Assembly (NCBI RefSeq): GCF_003050785.1
Contig: NZ_QAOH01000010.1
Coordinates: forward strand, 62,001-126,000
Direction: 5' to 3'
DNA from: Celeribacter persicus
GTDB taxonomy: Bacteria > Pseudomonadota > Alphaproteobacteria > Rhodobacterales > Rhodobacteraceae
DNA: 64,000 nucleotides
The position numbers and the translations under genes are program-made. The notes below the pieces were generated by a model that did not search any database, was not told the origin of the DNA, and saw only the letters and a program-made list of their open reading frames with translations. Below, one piece after another: positions 10,083 to 17,598 of this stretch (positions are counted from its first letter, which is position 1; the number at the start of each line of letters is the position of its first letter).

Positions 10083-10769
10083 ATGGCCACTCTCAAGAAA
10101 ATCCTGCTCGTCGATGACGATGACGATCTGCGTGAGGCATTGAGCGAACAACTGGTGATGACCGAGGATTTCGACGTCTTCGAAGCCGACAGTGGCGCAT
10201 CCGGTATCGAAAAGTCGAAGGAAGGTCATTACGACCTAATCATTCTCGACGTGGGTTTGCCGGACACCGATGGGCGCGAGCTTTGCAAACGGCTTCGTAA
10301 ATCCGGCGTGAAATGTCCGATTCTGATGCTCACGGGGCATGATACGGATGCAGATACCATTCTCGGCCTCGACAGCGGTGCGAATGATTATGTGACCAAA
10401 CCGTTCAAATTTCCGGTGCTTCTGGCCCGTATCCGCGCCCAGCTCCGCACCCATGAGCAATCGGAGGCGGCCGTGTTCCAGCTTGGGCCGTATACGTTCA
10501 AACCGGCGCAGAAGATGCTCGTGACGGAAGACGACAAGAAAATCCGTCTGACCGAAAAAGAAACGAATATTCTCAAATTCCTCTATCGCGCCACCGAAGG
10601 CGTGGTGCCCCGCGATGTGCTGCTGCACGAGGTCTGGGGTTACAACGCCGGTGTGACCACACACACGCTTGAGACCCATATCTATCGTCTGCGGCAAAAG
10701 ATCGAACCCGATCCCTCGAATGCACGCATCCTTGTGACCGAGGCGGGTGGGTATCGTCTGGCATCCTGA
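10083..10769 (+). CDS. cenR: CenR-like OmpR-family response regulator
   Basis: A 228-residue two-component regulator. The receiver starts KKILLVDDDDDLREAL, with the acidic pocket at residues 11-14, phospho-acceptor Asp56 in LIILDVGLPD and the conserved Lys in NDYVTKPFKF. The C-terminal winged helix includes KIRLTEKETNILKFLYRA and ETHIYRLRQKIEPDPSNARILVTEAGGYRL. The receiver and linker match my memory of CenR, an essential alphaproteobacterial regulator of envelope and division genes. I chose ATG 10083, behind AAAGGAGG, over a frame starting at 9957. No partner kinase is nearby. Confidence 0.85.
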   Translation: MATLKKILLVDDDDDLREALSEQLVMTEDFDVFEADSGASGIEKSKEGHYDLIILDVGLPDTDGRELCKRLRKSGVKCPILMLTGHDTDADTILGLDSGANDYVTKPFKFPVLLARIRAQLRTHEQSEAAVFQLGPYTFKPAQKMLVTEDDKKIRLTEKETNILKFLYRATEGVVPRDVLLHEVWGYNAGVTTHTLETHIYRLRQKIEPDPSNARILVTEAGGYRLAS

Positions 10770-10786
10770 AAAATAACGCTGGTGCA

Positions 10787-10812
10787 GGAACTATTTTGGC
10801 CTTGCCTGCGTT
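10787..10812 (+). promoter_or_regulatory. Candidate ECF-type promoter (GGAAC-N17-CGTT)
   Basis: GGAAC at 10787-10791 and CGTT at 10809-10812 are 17 bases apart. This matches the general -35/-10 pattern of ECF sigma promoters, in particular the EcfG type of alphaproteobacteria. It starts 18 bases past the cenR-like stop and would fire into the small hairpin RNA region that ends at 10903. No better sigma-70 boxes are visible. Short motifs arise by chance, and many Rhodobacteraceae lack the EcfG system, so this is a hypothesis. Confidence 0.4.
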
Positions 10813-10818
10813 CTCTAC

Positions 10819-10903
10819 CGTGAAGACCCCTCGCACATCGGGGGAAAGATGTGCAGTCCCTCGTCCCTGACTGTCGCCCGGCCTTTGTGCCGGGCGTTTT
10901 TTT
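10819..10903 (+). ncRNA. Candidate small RNA, two hairpins and terminator
   Basis: The gap between the cenR-like gene and xth holds about 85 bases with RNA-like architecture. There is a GCACATC/GATGTGC hairpin near 10833-10857, a short single-stranded pyrimidine-rich stretch (TCCCTCGTCCCTGACTGT), and a strong terminator at 10875-10903. The possible promoter lies just upstream. It could be a free small RNA or a 3'-UTR-derived RNA of the regulator message. No reading frame with a start and ribosome site is evident. The 5' end is approximate. Confidence 0.4.
10875..10903 (+). terminator. Strong Rho-independent terminator
   Basis: A perfect 8-bp stem CGCCCGGC/GCCGGGCG with loop CTTTGT is followed by seven T residues (10897-10903). 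It ends transcription from the cenR-like gene or from the candidate small RNA before xth, which begins 85 bases later. Confidence 0.92.
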
Positions 10904-10987
10904 GAGAAGTGGTTTGCGCGGCTTTCGGGTGGTGTCATCCGGGCGGGGCGGATAGGCTCTGGCGCAAATCTGATCCGAGGACCTGCC

Positions 10988-11776
10988 ATGTCTTTTACCC
11001 TTGCCACCTGGAACATCAATTCCGTGCGTCTGCGTGAACCCATCGTCTGCAAGCTGCTCGAAGAAGAGGGGCCCGATGTGCTCTGCCTTCAGGAGTGTAA
11101 ATCGCCGGTGGAGAAAATCCCGATGGAGCGTTTCCGGGCGCTGGGCTACAGCCATATCGTGGCGCGGGGGCAGAAAGGGTACAACGGGGTTGCGATCCTC
11201 TCGAAACTGCCGCTTCGGGATATGGGGGCGGTGGATTACGCCGGTCTCGGTCACGCGCGCCATGTGGCGGCGAAACTGGAAAACGGGGTGACGATCCACA
11301 ATTTCTATGTACCTGCGGGGGGCGACAAGCCGGATCGGGAGATCAATGAGAAATTCGGGCAGAAACTCGATTATCTGACCGAAATGCGCGATGCGTTTTA
11401 TGCGGAGAAGCCGGAAAAATCCATTCTCGTGGGCGATCTCAACATCGCACCGCGTGAGGACGATGTCTGGAACCACAAACAATTGTTGAAGATCGTGTCG
11501 CATACGCCGGTCGAGGTCGAGCATCTCTGTGCCGCACAGGATGCGGGTCATTGGGTCGATGTGACGCGGCAGGACATTCCCGAAGGGTTGCTTTATTCGT
11601 GGTGGTCCTATCGGGCACGGGACTGGAGCGAGGCGGACAAGGGGCGGCGGCTCGATCATGTCTGGGCGACGCCGGATATTTCGAACGCCGCACATGGCAG
11701 TCGTGTGCTGCGAGATGCGCGCGGTTGGGAGCAGCCGTCGGATCACGCGCCGGTCTTTGCCACCTTCGATCTTTAA
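10988..11776 (+). CDS. xth: Exodeoxyribonuclease III (AP endonuclease)
   Basis: A 262-residue enzyme of the exonuclease III/APE family that cuts at abasic sites and removes 3' blocks in base excision repair. Motifs seen are LATWNINSVRLR at the start, LCLQECK (metal-binding Glu), GYNGVAILSK, LVGDLNIAPREDDVWNHK and the C-terminal RLDHVWATPD and QPSDHAPVFA (catalytic Asp and His). Length is standard. A GAGGA ribosome site precedes the ATG. It stands alone after a terminator, 54 bases before the thioredoxin-like gene. Confidence 0.95.
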   Translation: MSFTLATWNINSVRLREPIVCKLLEEEGPDVLCLQECKSPVEKIPMERFRALGYSHIVARGQKGYNGVAILSKLPLRDMGAVDYAGLGHARHVAAKLENGVTIHNFYVPAGGDKPDREINEKFGQKLDYLTEMRDAFYAEKPEKSILVGDLNIAPREDDVWNHKQLLKIVSHTPVEVEHLCAAQDAGHWVDVTRQDIPEGLLYSWWSYRARDWSEADKGRRLDHVWATPDISNAAHGSRVLRDARGWEQPSDHAPVFATFDL

Positions 11777-11830
11777 AATTCATGCACGAAGGCGCATATA
11801 TAGCGCCAAATAGATAGAGGAGAGCCGACA

Positions 11831-12733
11831 ATGGATCTCGGACAAGCCAACGGCGCCGCGCATGGCGCATATGTGAAAGATGTTACTGAAGCCGATTTCA
11901 TGGCCGAAGTGGTGGATGCCTCTCAGGAAACCCCTGTGATTGTCGATTTCTGGGCCCCGTGGTGCGGCCCCTGCCGTCAGCTCGGCCCGGCCCTTGAGGC
12001 CGAGGTCGAAGCCGCCGGTGGCAAGGTCAAGATGGCCAAGGTGAACGTCGACGAGAACCAGATGATCGCGGGCCAGATGCGGGTGCAGTCGATCCCGACG
12101 GTCTATGCCTTTTTCAAAGGACAGCCGGTGGACGGGTTTCAGGGCGCACTACCGCCTTCGCAAATCAAGGAATTCGTGTCCAAGGTGGCTGCTCTGAACG
12201 TGGACGAAAGCCTGTCTGATGCGGTTGCCGCTGCCGATGAAATGTTCGAAGCTGGTGAGTTCGACGATGCGGCGCAAACCTATGCTGCGATCCTCGAAGA
12301 AGACGACAAACTGGCCGGTGCCTATGCCGGACTTGCCAAATGTCATCTCGCGAAGGGCGAGATAGACGAAGCCGAAGCCGTGTTGAACGGTGCGCCCGCA
12401 GAGGTCTCGCATGACGCAGCGCTTGAAGCCGTGCATGCCCAAATCGCGCTGGCCCGTGAGGCCGAAAATGCTGGTCCCGTGGCCGAACTGGCCGCCAAGG
12501 TCGAAGACGATCCCGCCGACATGCAGGCGCGTCTCGACCTCGCCGTGGCGCAACATGCCGCCGGTCAGGTCGAAGAGGCGGTCGAGACGCTTCTGGCCGC
12601 GTTCAAGATCGACCGTGACTGGAACAATGGCGCGATCCGCGATCAGCTGTTCAAAATCTTCGACAGCCTCAAACCCAACGATCCGATTGTGCTCAATGGC
12701 CGTCGCAAATTGTCCTCGATGATATTTGCCTGA
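11831..12733 (+). CDS. ybbN: Thioredoxin-domain co-chaperone (YbbN/CnoX-like)
   Basis: A 300-residue protein with an N-terminal thioredoxin fold and a C-terminal TPR-like region. The active site is WCGPC at 44-48, so both redox cysteines are present, unlike E. coli CnoX, where one is missing. The TPR part has helix pairs such as FDDAAQTYAAILEEDDKLAGAY. Members protect proteins from over-oxidation and hand them to chaperones. The gene is followed by the LON-domain and Trm112 genes on the same strand with short gaps, a typical alphaproteobacterial group. Confidence 0.92.
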   Translation: MDLGQANGAAHGAYVKDVTEADFMAEVVDASQETPVIVDFWAPWCGPCRQLGPALEAEVEAAGGKVKMAKVNVDENQMIAGQMRVQSIPTVYAFFKGQPVDGFQGALPPSQIKEFVSKVAALNVDESLSDAVAAADEMFEAGEFDDAAQTYAAILEEDDKLAGAYAGLAKCHLAKGEIDEAEAVLNGAPAEVSHDAALEAVHAQIALAREAENAGPVAELAAKVEDDPADMQARLDLAVAQHAAGQVEEAVETLLAAFKIDRDWNNGAIRDQLFKIFDSLKPNDPIVLNGRRKLSSMIFA

Positions 12734-12759
12734 TCGTCGGGGCGTTCTAGTTTTAGGAG

Positions 12760-13395
12760 ATGTTGAGCGCAGCCGATCTTCCCGAGACGATCCCCGTCTT
12801 TCCACTGCCTGGGGCACTTTTGTTGCCCCGGTCGCGCCTGCCTCTGCACATCTTCGAGCCGCGCTATTTGCAGATGCTTGAGGATTGCATGAAGACACCC
12901 ACGCGTCTGATCGGCATGATCCAACCGCGTGGCGGGGCAGGGACGGGCAAGCTCAACACCATCGGTTGTGCCGGGCGGCTTACGGCATTCTCCGAAACGG
13001 AAGACGGGCGCTACATGATCACGCTCACCGGTGTATCGCGCTTTCGCCTTTTGGCCGAGACTACGGGTTTTTGCCCCTATCGCAAGTTCACCGTGGACTG
13101 GTCCGATTTCGTGGCCGATCTCGGGGCATCGGAACACGATCCGGGGTTGATGCGTAGGCCGTTCATGGATCTGCTCAAGCGTTATTTTTGCGAAGAGGAA
13201 TTGCGCACGGACTGGGAAAGCCTCGGTCAGGCCGAAGATGAATTGCTGATCAATTCGCTTTCCATGCTCTGCCCGTTCAGTCCCGAGGACAAACAGGCGC
13301 TTTTGGAAGCGCCCTCCCTTTCCACCCGCCGCGAAACGCTTATAACGCTGATGGAATTCGCGCTGCATGGCGGCTCTGACGAGGATATGATGTGA
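12760..13395 (+). CDS. LON peptidase substrate-binding-domain protein
   Basis: A 211-residue stand-alone LON N-terminal domain protein with no ATPase or protease part. Its start [24 protein letters not shown] is the classical domain signature (FPL...LPL.IFE.RY). The rest is mixed beta and helical. Function is unknown; it may bind unfolded proteins. The AGGAG site directly touches the ATG, an unusually short spacing, so the TTG at 12763 or weak initiation is possible. It overlaps the Trm112 gene by one base (TGATG), which couples their translation. Confidence 0.88.
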   Translation: MLSAADLPETIPVFPLPGALLLPRSRLPLHIFEPRYLQMLEDCMKTPTRLIGMIQPRGGAGTGKLNTIGCAGRLTAFSETEDGRYMITLTGVSRFRLLAETTGFCPYRKFTVDWSDFVADLGASEHDPGLMRRPFMDLLKRYFCEEELRTDWESLGQAEDELLINSLSMLCPFSPEDKQALLEAPSLSTRRETLITLMEFALHGGSDEDMM

Positions 13396-13580
13396 TGGAT
13401 GCCCAACCGACTTTTGACCGCCGTATGCTTGAGGCGTTGGTGTGCCCGCAAACCCATGGTGTTCTGACCTATGATGCGGACAAGCAGGAGCTGATTTCGA
13501 AAACCGCGGGGCTCGCCTATCCGATCCGCAACGGTATCCCGATCATGCTGGTCTCAGAGGCGCGCAAACTCGACGACTGA
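13395..13580 (+). CDS. Trm112-family small protein
   Basis: A 61-residue protein of the Trm112/YcaR family. The pattern is [16 protein letters not shown] followed by [17 protein letters not shown], which is the zinc-ribbon-like beta fold. Only one Cys remains, so zinc binding as in the eukaryotic protein is unlikely. In eukaryotes Trm112 activates methyltransferases; in bacteria the role is unclear. I chose ATG 13395, which overlaps the preceding stop; a GTG at 13392 is one codon earlier. Confidence 0.85.
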   Translation: MDAQPTFDRRMLEALVCPQTHGVLTYDADKQELISKTAGLAYPIRNGIPIMLVSEARKLDD

Positions 13581-13590
13581 GCGCCTCGTC

Positions 13591-13617
13591 TTCTTCTTGG
13601 TGAAAATACTCAAAATT
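13591..13617. repeat. Recurrent intergenic motif, copy 1
   Basis: TTCTTCTTGGTGAAAATACTCAAAATT lies between the convergent Trm112 and hydroxylase genes. Nearly the same string (two changed bases in 26) recurs at 40486, just before the dapB terminator, and a partial copy with AAATACTCAAA occurs at 29031. Similar strings at gene ends are familiar to me from other roseobacter genomes. Its role, perhaps in RNA 3'-end formation, is unknown. Confidence 0.55.
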
Positions 13618-14852
13618 TAAAGCGCCACGCCGCGCAGCAGTTTGGGTATGTCACCATTGACACCCGTCGCCTCGCGGATCGCCGCGCGTTTTAGCCCGCC
13701 CATCGAATTCACCACGCCCATGCCGATATCCCGCGCCACGCGCAGGAGCGGATTGTCGTTGGAAAACAGCTTGTTGAAGCTGTCGGTCATCAGCGCCATC
13801 GTGGCCACATCGAACCGCCGCCACTGTGCGTAGCGTTCCAGAACGTCCTCGCGACCGATATCTTCGCCACGGCGATGCGCCTCGACCAGAACTTCGGTCA
13901 ATGCGCCGACATCCTTGAGGCCGGCGTTTAGACCCTGTCCCGAGATCGGATGCATGCCATGCGCCGCATCGCCGACAAGGGCCACGCGCGGGGCAGTGAA
14001 ACTGTTCGCCAGCGTTATGTTCAGCGGATAGGTAAACCGTTTTCCGGCCAGCGAAATCTCCCCCAGGAAATCGCCAAAACGTGGGCGCAATACGGCGAGG
14101 TAATCTTCATCGGAGAGCGCCTGAATCTCGGCGGCGAGCGCATCCTTTTCGGTCCAGACGATGGAGCTTTGATTGCCCGGAAGCGGCAGGATCGCCAGAG
14201 GGCCGGAAGGCAGGAAATACTGATGCGCGGCACCGTGGTGCGGCAGTTCATGGGAGATCGCGCAGACCAGAGCGGTCTGGCCATAGCCCCAGCCGGTGCG
14301 CTTGATCCCCGCACGGGCGGCGGTGCCGGATTTGCGCCCATCGCAGCCGACGATGAGCTTGCCCTCAATCTCCGTGCCATCGCTCAACGTCACCTTTGCA
14401 CCATGTAGATCGACATCCTGGGCAACCACTTCGCCTTCGATCTGGGTAATTTTGGGATGTCCGTCGAGTGCCTCAAGGAACGCCTGACGCAGGTAGCGGT
14501 CCTCGACCATATAGCCCATCGGACTCTCATCAATCTCGCCGTCGCGGAATTCGAGCATGAAGGGGGCGGGGCCTTCTCCGGGTTTCCCATCTGTGACTTT
14601 CACATCGAGGATCGGCTGAGCATGTGCAGCAACCTTGTCCCAGATGCCGATGGCTTTCATCAGCTTGTAGGAGCCGAGCGAAAGCGCATAGCCGCGCCCG
14701 TCGAATTCATCGCCGATGCGCAAGGCTTTCGGGAGGCTGTCGATCAGGGTCACGGTCAGACCCGCGTTCGCGGAGGCCAGCGCCAGAGCGGGGCCATTCA
14801 GCCCGCCGCCGACGATAATGAGATCGCTTTTGCGTGTAGTGTTCCGGGTCAT
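13617..14852 (-). CDS. UbiH/UbiF-family FAD-dependent hydroxylase
   Basis: A 411-residue flavin monooxygenase of the ubiquinone-biosynthesis hydroxylase family. It has the N-terminal FAD motif LIIVGGGLNGPALALASANAG, a middle IVGCDGRKSGTAARAGI (DG motif) and a C-terminal VALVGDAAHGMHPISGQGLNAGLKD (GD motif). The start at 14852 follows an AGGAGG site; longer in-frame starts lack one. It probably hydroxylates the ubiquinone ring, but which position cannot be told. It is divergent from the amidase gene with 94 bases between starts. Confidence 0.9.
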   Translation of the reverse strand: MTRNTTRKSDLIIVGGGLNGPALALASANAGLTVTLIDSLPKALRIGDEFDGRGYALSLGSYKLMKAIGIWDKVAAHAQPILDVKVTDGKPGEGPAPFMLEFRDGEIDESPMGYMVEDRYLRQAFLEALDGHPKITQIEGEVVAQDVDLHGAKVTLSDGTEIEGKLIVGCDGRKSGTAARAGIKRTGWGYGQTALVCAISHELPHHGAAHQYFLPSGPLAILPLPGNQSSIVWTEKDALAAEIQALSDEDYLAVLRPRFGDFLGEISLAGKRFTYPLNITLANSFTAPRVALVGDAAHGMHPISGQGLNAGLKDVGALTEVLVEAHRRGEDIGREDVLERYAQWRRFDVATMALMTDSFNKLFSNDNPLLRVARDIGMGVVNSMGGLKRAAIREATGVNGDIPKLLRGVAL

Positions 14853-14946
14853 GAGAGCCTCCTTAGCCGCAAATATGACGCGCGAGACAGGATTGTCCAT
14901 GCGCTCCTGCGCCGCTACCTTACGACGGAACAGGAAAGGGCAGGCA

Positions 14947-16275
14947 ATGGTCGAATATACAGAAATGAGCATGTGCGATCTGGGGCGGGCCATCGGTGCG
15001 GGCGATGTCGACCCGCGCGATCTTGCGGCAGCGTTTCTCGACATGGCAAAAGCGCACCCGCTGTCCGACCGGATTTATGCCCGGCTCATGGAGGACCGCG
15101 CCATGGCCGAGGCCGAGGCGTCTTGGGCGCGTGCCCGTGACGGTGTTCGGCGAGGGCTTCTGGACGGTGTGCCTGTGTCCTGGAAGGACCTGTTCGATAC
15201 GGCGGGCGTGGCGACAGAGGCGGGGTCGGCTTTGTTGAAAGACCGCGTGCCGACGAAGGATGCCGAAGTGCTCCGGCGTGCAACGAATGCCGGGCTGGTG
15301 GCCTTGGGCAAGACGCATATGTCGGAACTGGCGTTTTCCGGGCTGGGGCTCAACCCGGTCACGGCGACGACGCCTTGTGTAAACGATCTGGATGCGGTGT
15401 CCGGTGGGTCTTCCTCGGGGGCGGCGGGGTCGGTGGCCTTTGGGTTGGCATCTGGGGCGATCGGGTCGGACACTGGCGGGTCTGTGCGCATCCCTGCGGC
15501 GTGGAACGATCTTGTGGGGCTGAAAACCACGTCTGGGCGTATTCCGCTCGATGGGGTGGTGCCCTTGGCGGCGGCTTTCGATACCATCGGGCCTCTGGTC
15601 AAGACGGTTGAAGATGCGGCCGAGGTTTTTGCCATTCTTGACAGCTCGCCCGCGCCGGATCTGAAAGGCGCGACGCTCAAGGGCAAACGGCTTTTGGTGC
15701 TCGAAAACGTGGTATTCGATGACATTCGCGACGCGCCTCTGGACGCGTTCGAGGCGTCGGTGCAGAAATTCCGCGAGGCCGGGGCCGAGATCATTCGGGC
15801 CGAGCTTCCGGCGGTGACGGATGCGATGGAACTTGCCGGTATCCTCTTCACGACAGAAGCCTATGCCGAATGGCGCGAGGTGATCGAGGCCGCTCCCGAC
15901 CTGATGTTTCCGCGCATTCTTGAGCGGTTCCGTTCGGGCGGGGCATTCAGTGGCGTGGATTACGTGGCAGGCTGGAAAAAGCTGGCCAGTCTGCGCGCAG
16001 ACTATCTAAAGGCGACAGTGGGTTTCGATGCTGTCATTTTGCCCACCGCGCCAAACTTGCCGCCGAAAGCGGATCGACTGATGACGGATGCGGAATATTA
16101 CGTCACGGAAAACCTGCTGACCCTGCGCAACACGCGGGTCGGCAATCTGATGGGGCTTGCGGCTCTGACACTTCCGACCGGTATTCCCTCCTGTGGTGTG
16201 ACCTTGCAAACCCCGCCGATGAGCGAGGCGCGGCTTTTGCGTCTGGGCAAGGCGGCGGAGGCGGCGCTGGCCTAA
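14947..16275 (+). CDS. Amidase-signature family hydrolase
   Basis: A 442-residue enzyme of the amidase-signature family, which includes GatA, fatty acid amide hydrolases and many catabolic amidases. The Lys-Ser-Ser triad is visible: Lys80 in VSWKDLFDTAG, the cis-Ser near 156 in SGGSSSGAAG and the nucleophile Ser179 in GSDTGGSVRIP. No gatB or gatC neighbour exists here, so a role in tRNA amidation is unlikely. The substrate is unknown. The start at 14947 removes a long upstream extension that overlaps the divergent hydroxylase gene. Confidence 0.9.
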   Translation: MVEYTEMSMCDLGRAIGAGDVDPRDLAAAFLDMAKAHPLSDRIYARLMEDRAMAEAEASWARARDGVRRGLLDGVPVSWKDLFDTAGVATEAGSALLKDRVPTKDAEVLRRATNAGLVALGKTHMSELAFSGLGLNPVTATTPCVNDLDAVSGGSSSGAAGSVAFGLASGAIGSDTGGSVRIPAAWNDLVGLKTTSGRIPLDGVVPLAAAFDTIGPLVKTVEDAAEVFAILDSSPAPDLKGATLKGKRLLVLENVVFDDIRDAPLDAFEASVQKFREAGAEIIRAELPAVTDAMELAGILFTTEAYAEWREVIEAAPDLMFPRILERFRSGGAFSGVDYVAGWKKLASLRADYLKATVGFDAVILPTAPNLPPKADRLMTDAEYYVTENLLTLRNTRVGNLMGLAALTLPTGIPSCGVTLQTPPMSEARLLRLGKAAEAALA

Positions 16276-16404
16276 AAGTCACAACCTTTGCGCGAGGGGC
16301 GCAGACGCCTCCGTCTTTTTCTGGACCAATTGGTGCGGCGCGGTTATCCTGATCGTAATCACCCGGGCGAAAAGATCCGGAAATACAGAGGCAGTAGCAG
16401 TTTC

Positions 16405-17586
16405 ATGATGTTCCCTGAGCGGTTTTCCAACCTGCCGGAATACGCCTTTCCGCGTTTGCGGAGCCTTCTCGACGCGCATGCGCCGGGGGGCGAGGTCATG
16501 CATATGACCATCGGTGAGCCGCGCCATGCCATGCCGTCTTTCGTGGCGGAGGTGATGGCGGAGAATATCGCGGGCTTCGCGAAATATCCCAATAACAACG
16601 GCTCGGATGAGCTTTTGGGTGCGATTGCGGGCTGGCTGGAACGGCGTTTTGGTGTCACGGTCGATCCGATGACCGACATCATGGCATTGAACGGCACGCG
16701 TGAAGGGTTGATGAACGCCTGTATCGCGCTTTGTCCTGAGACGAAAAACGGCAAACAGCCGGTCGTGCTGACGCCTAATCCATTTTATCAGGTTTACGCC
16801 GTCGCCGCGACGACCATCGGGGCGGAGCCGGTGTTCGTGCCCGCAACGCACGAAACAGGGTTCCTGCCGGATTATGCGGGTCTGCCCACGGAGGTTTTGG
16901 ACCGCACGGCGATTGCCTATATCTGTAGCCCGTCAAACCCCCAAGGGGCGATTGCCTCGCGTGACTATCTGCGTGATCTGATTGATTTGGCTGAAAAACA
17001 CGATTTCAAAGTGTTTTCCGACGAGTGTTATTCCGAGATTTACCGTGACGAGGTGCCTGTCAGCGCGCTCGAAGTGGCGCGTGAGATGGGGGCGGACCCG
17101 GAGCGCGTGGTGATTTTCCACTCGCTGTCGAAACGCTCGAACCTGCCGGGGCTGCGCTCCGGGTTCGTGGCCTCGGGTCCCGAAAACATGTTGCGCATCC
17201 AGCGGCTTCGCTCCTATTCCGGCGCGCCGTTGCCCGGTCCGATCCAAGCGGTGTCCGCGCGGGTCTGGGCGGATGAGGAGCACGTCGCCGCCTCGCGCCA
17301 ACTCTATGTCGAGAAATTCGATATGGCCGATGAGGTGTTCTCGGGCATTCAGGGTGCGGAGGCCCCACAGGCGGGGTTTTTCCTCTGGCTGCCGGTCACG
17401 GATGGCGAAGAGGCGGCAATGAAGCTTTGGACGGAAACCGGCATTCGGGTGCTGCCCGGAGCCTATCTGTCGCGCGAGGTGAACGGGGAAAACCCCGGCA
17501 AGCATTACATCCGGGTCGCTCTGGTGGCCCCAAAAGAAGAGACACAGCGCGGGCTGATCAGGCTCCGCGACTGTTTGTACGGTTAA
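16405..17586 (+). CDS. Class I/II aminotransferase (DapC-like)
   Basis: A 393-residue fold-type I PLP aminotransferase. Visible features are GEPRHAMPSFV near the start, the NGTREGL loop that grips PLP, YICSPSNPQGAIAS, DECYSEIY (cofactor Asp/Tyr) and the PLP lysine in FHSLSKRSNLPGLRSGF. The closest remembered relatives are N-succinyldiaminopimelate aminotransferases of lysine biosynthesis, but substrate prediction in this family is weak. It ends 12 bases before ftsK. I start it at the ATG pair 16405/16408; an upstream in-frame extension from 16288 has no family similarity. Confidence 0.87.
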   Translation: MMFPERFSNLPEYAFPRLRSLLDAHAPGGEVMHMTIGEPRHAMPSFVAEVMAENIAGFAKYPNNNGSDELLGAIAGWLERRFGVTVDPMTDIMALNGTREGLMNACIALCPETKNGKQPVVLTPNPFYQVYAVAATTIGAEPVFVPATHETGFLPDYAGLPTEVLDRTAIAYICSPSNPQGAIASRDYLRDLIDLAEKHDFKVFSDECYSEIYRDEVPVSALEVAREMGADPERVVIFHSLSKRSNLPGLRSGFVASGPENMLRIQRLRSYSGAPLPGPIQAVSARVWADEEHVAASRQLYVEKFDMADEVFSGIQGAEAPQAGFFLWLPVTDGEEAAMKLWTETGIRVLPGAYLSREVNGENPGKHYIRVALVAPKEETQRGLIRLRDCLYG

Positions 17587-17598
17587 AAAGAGGCAGGC

